DNA of 64,000 nt, taken from positions 239,695-303,694 of the forward strand of contig JAJKFJ010021845.1 of the NCBI GenBank assembly GCA_027382625.1. The letters are read 5' to 3'. The notes beneath the pieces were generated by a model. The model saw only the letters and a list, made by a program, of their open reading frames with translations. It was not told the origin of the DNA and did not search any database. Shown here piece by piece: positions 60,294-64,000 of the stretch. Each line of letters begins with the position of its first letter. Position 1 is the first letter of the stretch. The translations under genes and the position numbers were made by a program. This DNA comes from Tetmemena sp. SeJ-2015 (lineage: Eukaryota > Ciliophora > Spirotrichea > Sporadotrichida > Oxytrichidae).

Positions 60294-62062
60294 TCAGTTC
60301 GAAGCCAGTTCCTTGGGCAGCTTGAACACCCAGACGGTGCCACCCTGGTTCAGGTAGTTCACCTTCTTGGCAACCTCGCCGCCCCACAGCGGCACCGCGC
60401 CACCCCAGCCCGAGACGACGGCGACATATTGCTCGCCATCCTGTTCCCAGGTCACCGGCTGGCCGACGATGCCCGAGCCGGTCTGGAAGTGCCACAGCTC
60501 CTTGCCGGTCTCGTCATCCAGCGCCTTGAAGTCGCCCTCGGGCGTGCCGAAGAACACCAGACCGCCCGCGGTGGTCATCACCCCGCCCCAGAGCGGCGCT
60601 TCGTTCTTGTATTCCCACTTCCATTCGCCGGTCATCGGGTCGATCGCCTTGAGCGACCCGATGTGGTCTTCGTAATTCGGCTTGATGGTGAAGCCCGCGC
60701 CCAGATAGGCCGCGCCCTTCTTGTAGGTGATCGGCTCGTTCCAGATGTCCATGCCCCATTCGTTCGAGGGCACATAGAACAGGCCGGTCTTCTGGCTGAA
60801 CGACATCGGCATCCAGTTCTTGCCGCCCAGGAACGGCGGCGACACCTCGACCGGCTTGCCCCGCTTCGGCCCCATTTCGACGGATGCCCGGACGGTTGTC
60901 CTCGTTGAAGATCGGGCGGCCCGTCTCGTCGATGCCGGAGGCCCAGGTGATGTCCTTGACGAAGGGCCAGGCGTTCAGGAATTTCCCGTCCTCGCGGTTG
61001 AGGATGTAGAAGAACCCGTTGCGGTCGGCGGTGGCGAATTTCTTGGCGCCGTCCTTGTCGGTGAAGGCGACCACCTCGTTTTACGCCGTCATAGTCCCAG
61101 CCCTCGCGCGGGTGGTCTGGAAATGCCACTTGATCTCGCATTGTCGGGTCGATGCCGATGCGGCTGGCGGCATAGAGGTTGTCGCCCTTGTTGCCCTCGA
61201 CCGGGGTGCCGGCATTGCGCAAATGGCTGTTCCAGGGCGAGGGGTTGCCCGCGCCGAAGATGATGGTCTTGGTCTCGATGTCGTAGCTGCCGCCCAGCCA
61301 GGTGGCGCCGCCGCCAGTCTTCCACAGGTCGCCCGGCCAGGTGGCGTTCAGCTCACCCGTCATGGTGCTTTCCTTGCCCATGTAGGTGCCCATGTTGCCT
61401 TCGATGGTCGGGCGGGTCCAGACCAGCTCGCCCGTCTCGGCATTGCGGGCCTGCACTTCGCCGATGATGCCGAACTCACCGCCGGAATTGCCGGTGATGA
61501 CCAGCCCGTCCACGATCAGCGGCGCGGCGGTATAGCTGTAGCCTTCCTTGTATTCGGCGATCTTCTTGTTCCACACGACGTCGCCGGTCTTGGCGTTCAA
61601 GGCGACGATGCGGGCATCCAGCGTGCCGAAATAGATGTTGTCGCCATAGATCGCCGCGCCACGGTTGATCACGTCGCAGCAGGGCAGGATGCCCTCGGGC
61701 AAGCGGGCGTCATATTGCCAGACTTCCTTGCCCGTCTTCAGATCCACCGCATAAAGCCGCGAATAGGAGGCGGTGACATACATCATCCCGTCATAGATCA
61801 GCGGCTGGGTCTCTTGCCCGCGCTGCTTCTCGCCACCGAAGGAGAAGGCCCAGACCGGCACAAGCTTGGACACATTGTCCTTGTTCAGGATTTCCAGCGG
61901 GCTGAAGCGCTGAAGGTCGCGTCCCATGCCGTTGGTCAGCACATCGCCGGTCGAGGCCTCGTCCCCGGCAAGGTCCTCTTCGGTGATCCCGGCCAGCGCC
62001 GGGGTCCAGACGGTCTGCGCGGCAAGCAGGGCGGCCGTAACGGCCAGGGCAAAACGGTTCAT
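60294..62062 (-). CDS. PQQ-dependent alcohol dehydrogenase, lanthanide type (ExaF/PedH-like)
   Basis: Periplasmic quinoprotein of about 589 residues with signal peptide [20 protein letters not shown]. Landmarks are the vicinal disulfide in [40 protein letters not shown], and the tryptophan-docking repeats [20 protein letters not shown] and [20 protein letters not shown]. The active-site loop is EGWDYDGV: catalytic Asp followed two residues later by a second Asp, the lanthanide-coordinating residue of PedH/ExaF/XoxF. Calcium enzymes have Ser or Ala there. It is closer to ethanol dehydrogenases than to XoxF. Frame changes lie near 61083 and 60890. Confidence 0.88.
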
Positions 62063-62257
62063 CGGTATCCTCCCGTGGATGCAGCGAGGATTTGCGCGGC
62101 CCTGCCCTCCTGACACCGGCCGACCCCCTCGGGCCCCGCATCATCCGCGTCATCACGGGAATGTGGGAATTGCACCATGGTCGTAAAGGGGGGGGCAAAA
62201 GGTCGTAGATTCCCGCCCCCCGCCGGATCCGGCCCTCCGAAGCCCTGCCCGAGGGCC

Positions 62258-62700
62258 CTACTGCGCCGGTGCCAGCGTCTTCAGGTGGGACAGGAGAAAT
62301 CCTGGATGCCCGGTGCCGATCCCCAAATGGGGCATCTTGTTCCCGGGACGAGGCCTATTGCCCTCCACCCAAGCGCGCACGCGCCCTCGGTCCAGGTGAA
62401 GCCGGCCTTGGCCAGAGCTTCGGGTGGGGATATGGGGGAAGGACCCGCCGCACCCGACCACGCCTTCCAGAAAAGGGCCTAGCTCGACTTCTGGGAAATC
62501 GGTGGCGTGGCAGCGGGGGCCCATTCGCTGGCGAAAAAAGGCCCCGGCTCGATCTTATCGCGGGTCCCCCGGTCTCGGCCAGAACGGGGGGCCGGGGGCC
62601 ACCCGGGCAAAAGGTTGCGGAAAGGGGAAAGGGCGGGTCGGGGTCAGGGCTCATCCCCTCGGTCGCCTGTGGGACCGCCGGACGGGGGCCCTTTTCGCCC
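62258..62700 (-). CDS. c-type cytochrome (cytochrome c550-like), N-terminus degraded
   Basis: A probable small periplasmic cytochrome c upstream of the PQQ dehydrogenase on the same strand. The C-terminus is readable: AWVEGNRPRPGNKMPHLGIG, containing the axial methionine, and HLKTLAPAQ. Further upstream, RCHATDFPEVELGPFLEGVV looks like the heme CxxCH followed by the usual VGPxLxGVVG. The first cysteine of the heme motif and the signal peptide are lost in G/C-inflated sequence (62520-62870), so the start is approximate. It would be the natural electron acceptor of the dehydrogenase. Confidence 0.6.
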
Positions 62701-62876
62701 CGGGGGCGGGCCTTGACCAGGTCAATCGCGCCCCTGTGCTTTGGTCGTGGGCCGGGGGCGAACCGGCGCAAACCCCCATCGCGGGCGCGCCTTCCGGGTA
62801 AAAGGCGGACGGGCCCTGCATTTTTCCGGCCGGGGGGGCCCGGGGCAGATCCGATCCGGCCACTGGGGAGGTTGGA

Positions 62877-63755
62877 ATGTTCACAGCACGCAACTGGGCG
62901 GCGGCCTGCGCCCTGGCCCTGGCCGGGGCCCACACGCCGACGCTGGCCGGGGCCGAGGAAGCCACCCTGCGCATCGCGACCCAGGTCGCGGGCACGGTCA
63001 ATTGGGAGATCACCACGATCACCAGCCATGGCTTCGACAAGGAGCACGGGCTGAAGCTCGAGGTTCAGGATGTCGCCGCCGGCCCGGCCGCCCAACTGGC
63101 GCTACTGGGCCCCGAAGCAGATTCATCGTCTCGGACTGGGTCTGGGTGGCGCGGGGAAAGGGCCGAGGGGAGGATTGGACCCCTTGCCGCGGGTGGGGGC
63201 CCTGTGTGCCGGCACATCCCCCCGGAAAATGCGGGGGCCCGGGGAAAGTCCGTCCCGGGGCGGTGTCCGGCTGTCCTCGGTTGACCAGGGGAGGGGCGTC
63301 TGGCGGGCCAGACGCCCGGTTTGCCGCACCGTGGGTTTGGGTGCGGGGGGACGGGGGAATTTTTTGACGGGCCGATGGGGTGCGGGGTGCCCCCCCTATC
63401 ACTGCCAGGGGGGCGAACCGGGGGTGACCCGGAAGCCCCCGGCTTTTTCGGGGAATTGCTGGGCCCAACATCCCGAATGGGGGCAGGGCCCGGCGGGACC
63501 CGCCGTAGGCCCAAAGGGTCTCTGGGGACCGACGATGCCCTGGGGCGGCTGCGCCCCCTGATGAAACCCCAAGGTGACGCGCAATTTGCAGCGCTGAAGG
63601 CGGGCTTCCGCGCGGGCATCCCGGCCCCCGGCCCGGTGGATGAGGCTGCGGCGGCCAAGATGCTGGAGATCATGGCCAGCCTGGGCGGCGAGGAACTGGT
63701 GGGCAAGATGACCACGCTGCCCGCAGGCGTCTTCCTGCAGCCTTCCGCCAAATGA
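62877..63755 (+). CDS. ABC transporter substrate-binding protein (NitT/TauT, SsuA-like)
   Basis: Periplasmic binding protein of about 293 codons. The signal peptide is MFTARNWAAACALALAGAHT, cleaved near TLAGAEE. The mature N-terminus is TLRIATQVAGTVNWEITTIT, then HGFDKEHGLKLEVQDVAAGP and, in another frame, FIVSDWVWVA. The middle (63170-63540) is G/C-inflated and unreadable. The end is clear: ALKAGFRAGIPAPGPVDEAA and GEELVGKMTTLPAGVFLQPS. Such proteins neighbour PQQ alcohol dehydrogenase genes in related bacteria. The ligand is unknown. It overlaps the ATPase gene by ATGA. Confidence 0.78.
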
Positions 63756-64000
63756 CCAGTGCCGCCCCCGCCCTGTCGCTGCGCCTGACGCAAGCGGGCT
63801 ATGGCGCGGGGGCGCCGGTTCTGGGCGCGTTGGAACTGTCGGTCGCGCAGGGCGAGACTTTGGGCCTCATGGGGCCGTCCGGCGTGGGCAAGACCACGCT
63901 CATGCGCATCCTGGCCGGGCTGCATCGGCGTTTCGCGGGCAGCCGCCATGTCGCGGGCAGGCTGGCCATGGTGTTTCAGGACCCGATGCTCCTGCCCTGG
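63752..64000 (+). CDS. ABC transporter ATP-binding protein, N-terminal part
   Basis: The first 83 codons of an ABC ATPase, cut by the window end. Walker A is GLMGPSGVGKTTLMRILAGL and the Q-loop is MVFQDPMLLPW. This places it with the NitT/TauT/SsuB importers. It overlaps the binding-protein stop by ATGA; the permease gene presumably follows outside the window. Confidence 0.85.
   Translation, partial: MTSAAPALSLRLTQAGYGAGAPVLGALELSVAQGETLGLMGPSGVGKTTLMRILAGLHRRFAGSRHVAGRLAMVFQDPMLLPW

Noticed and set aside
62258..62524. A novel ORF of 88 codons upstream of the PQQ dehydrogenase
   Set aside because: Its tail (NKMPHLGIG...LKTLAPAQ) and the RCH...GPFLEGVVG segment match the end and heme region of a small cytochrome c, so it is annotated as a degraded cytochrome gene.

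Overview
The window is GC-rich DNA from an alphaproteobacterium, most likely of the Rhodobacteraceae and Paracoccus-like. I infer this from a complete beta-hydroxyaspartate cycle operon, the aerobic (cob-type) cobalamin genes with cbtA/cbtB and B12 riboswitches, a DctQ-DctM-DctP TRAP system, and the imelysin/di-heme/DUF1513 operon. Genes are densely packed with many ATGA/TGATG stop-start overlaps. Almost every long gene changes reading frame one or more times while keeping full family length and correct termini. I read this as sequencing error rather than gene decay, so coordinates span whole genes across the breaks. Several patches are inflated in G/C runs (about 29830-30200, 32400-33900, 34680-35340, 36020-37600, 38930-39070, 62100-63560); detail there is unreliable.

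Layout. 1-940: end of a sensor kinase, convergent with an OmpR-type regulator. 1109-3225: formamidase, amide channel and FmdB zinc ribbon. 3468-7817: bhcABCD, the beta-hydroxyaspartate cycle for glyoxylate assimilation. 8012-9703: Na/phosphate cotransporter. 9723-19796: a GntR regulator divergent from a ten-gene catabolic operon (TRAP transporter, crystallin-type dehydrogenase, two extradiol-dioxygenase-like VOC proteins, a decarboxylase-like class II aldolase, semialdehyde dehydrogenase, hydratase, HpaI-type aldolase). This looks like a meta-cleavage route for an imported aromatic acid of unknown identity.

19932-37430 is a cobalamin block: cobF, cbtA, cbtB behind one B12 riboswitch, and DUF1636-cobW-cobN-cobG-cobH-cobI-cobJ behind another. 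cobL-cobE-cobM-cobB-cobA-DUF1636 follow on the same strand. cobK, cobO and cobQ are on the opposite strand. CobS/T, CobC/D, CobU/P and CobV are not in the window.

37448-48777 is a signalling island: three PAS-containing sensor kinases (one MASE1 hybrid), two receiver proteins with GGDEF-like tails, a lone Hpt protein and a single-domain receiver, plausibly one phosphorelay. 48895-52360 holds Rrf2 and Lrp regulators, a small hydrolase, a tiny membrane protein and a fumarylacetoacetase-family enzyme. A third, plus-strand B12 riboswitch precedes a glycine-betaine-type Rieske oxygenase and its reductase (52763-55132).

55138-60134 is an IrpA/imelysin-di-heme protein-imelysin-DUF1513 operon, probably for iron. 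60294-64000 holds a PQQ alcohol dehydrogenase with the lanthanide-type Asp-Tyr-Asp signature, a cytochrome c, and the start of an ABC importer. Together the genes suggest a metabolically versatile heterotroph using C1/C2 compounds, aromatic acids and methylated amines, with much cobalamin-linked control.
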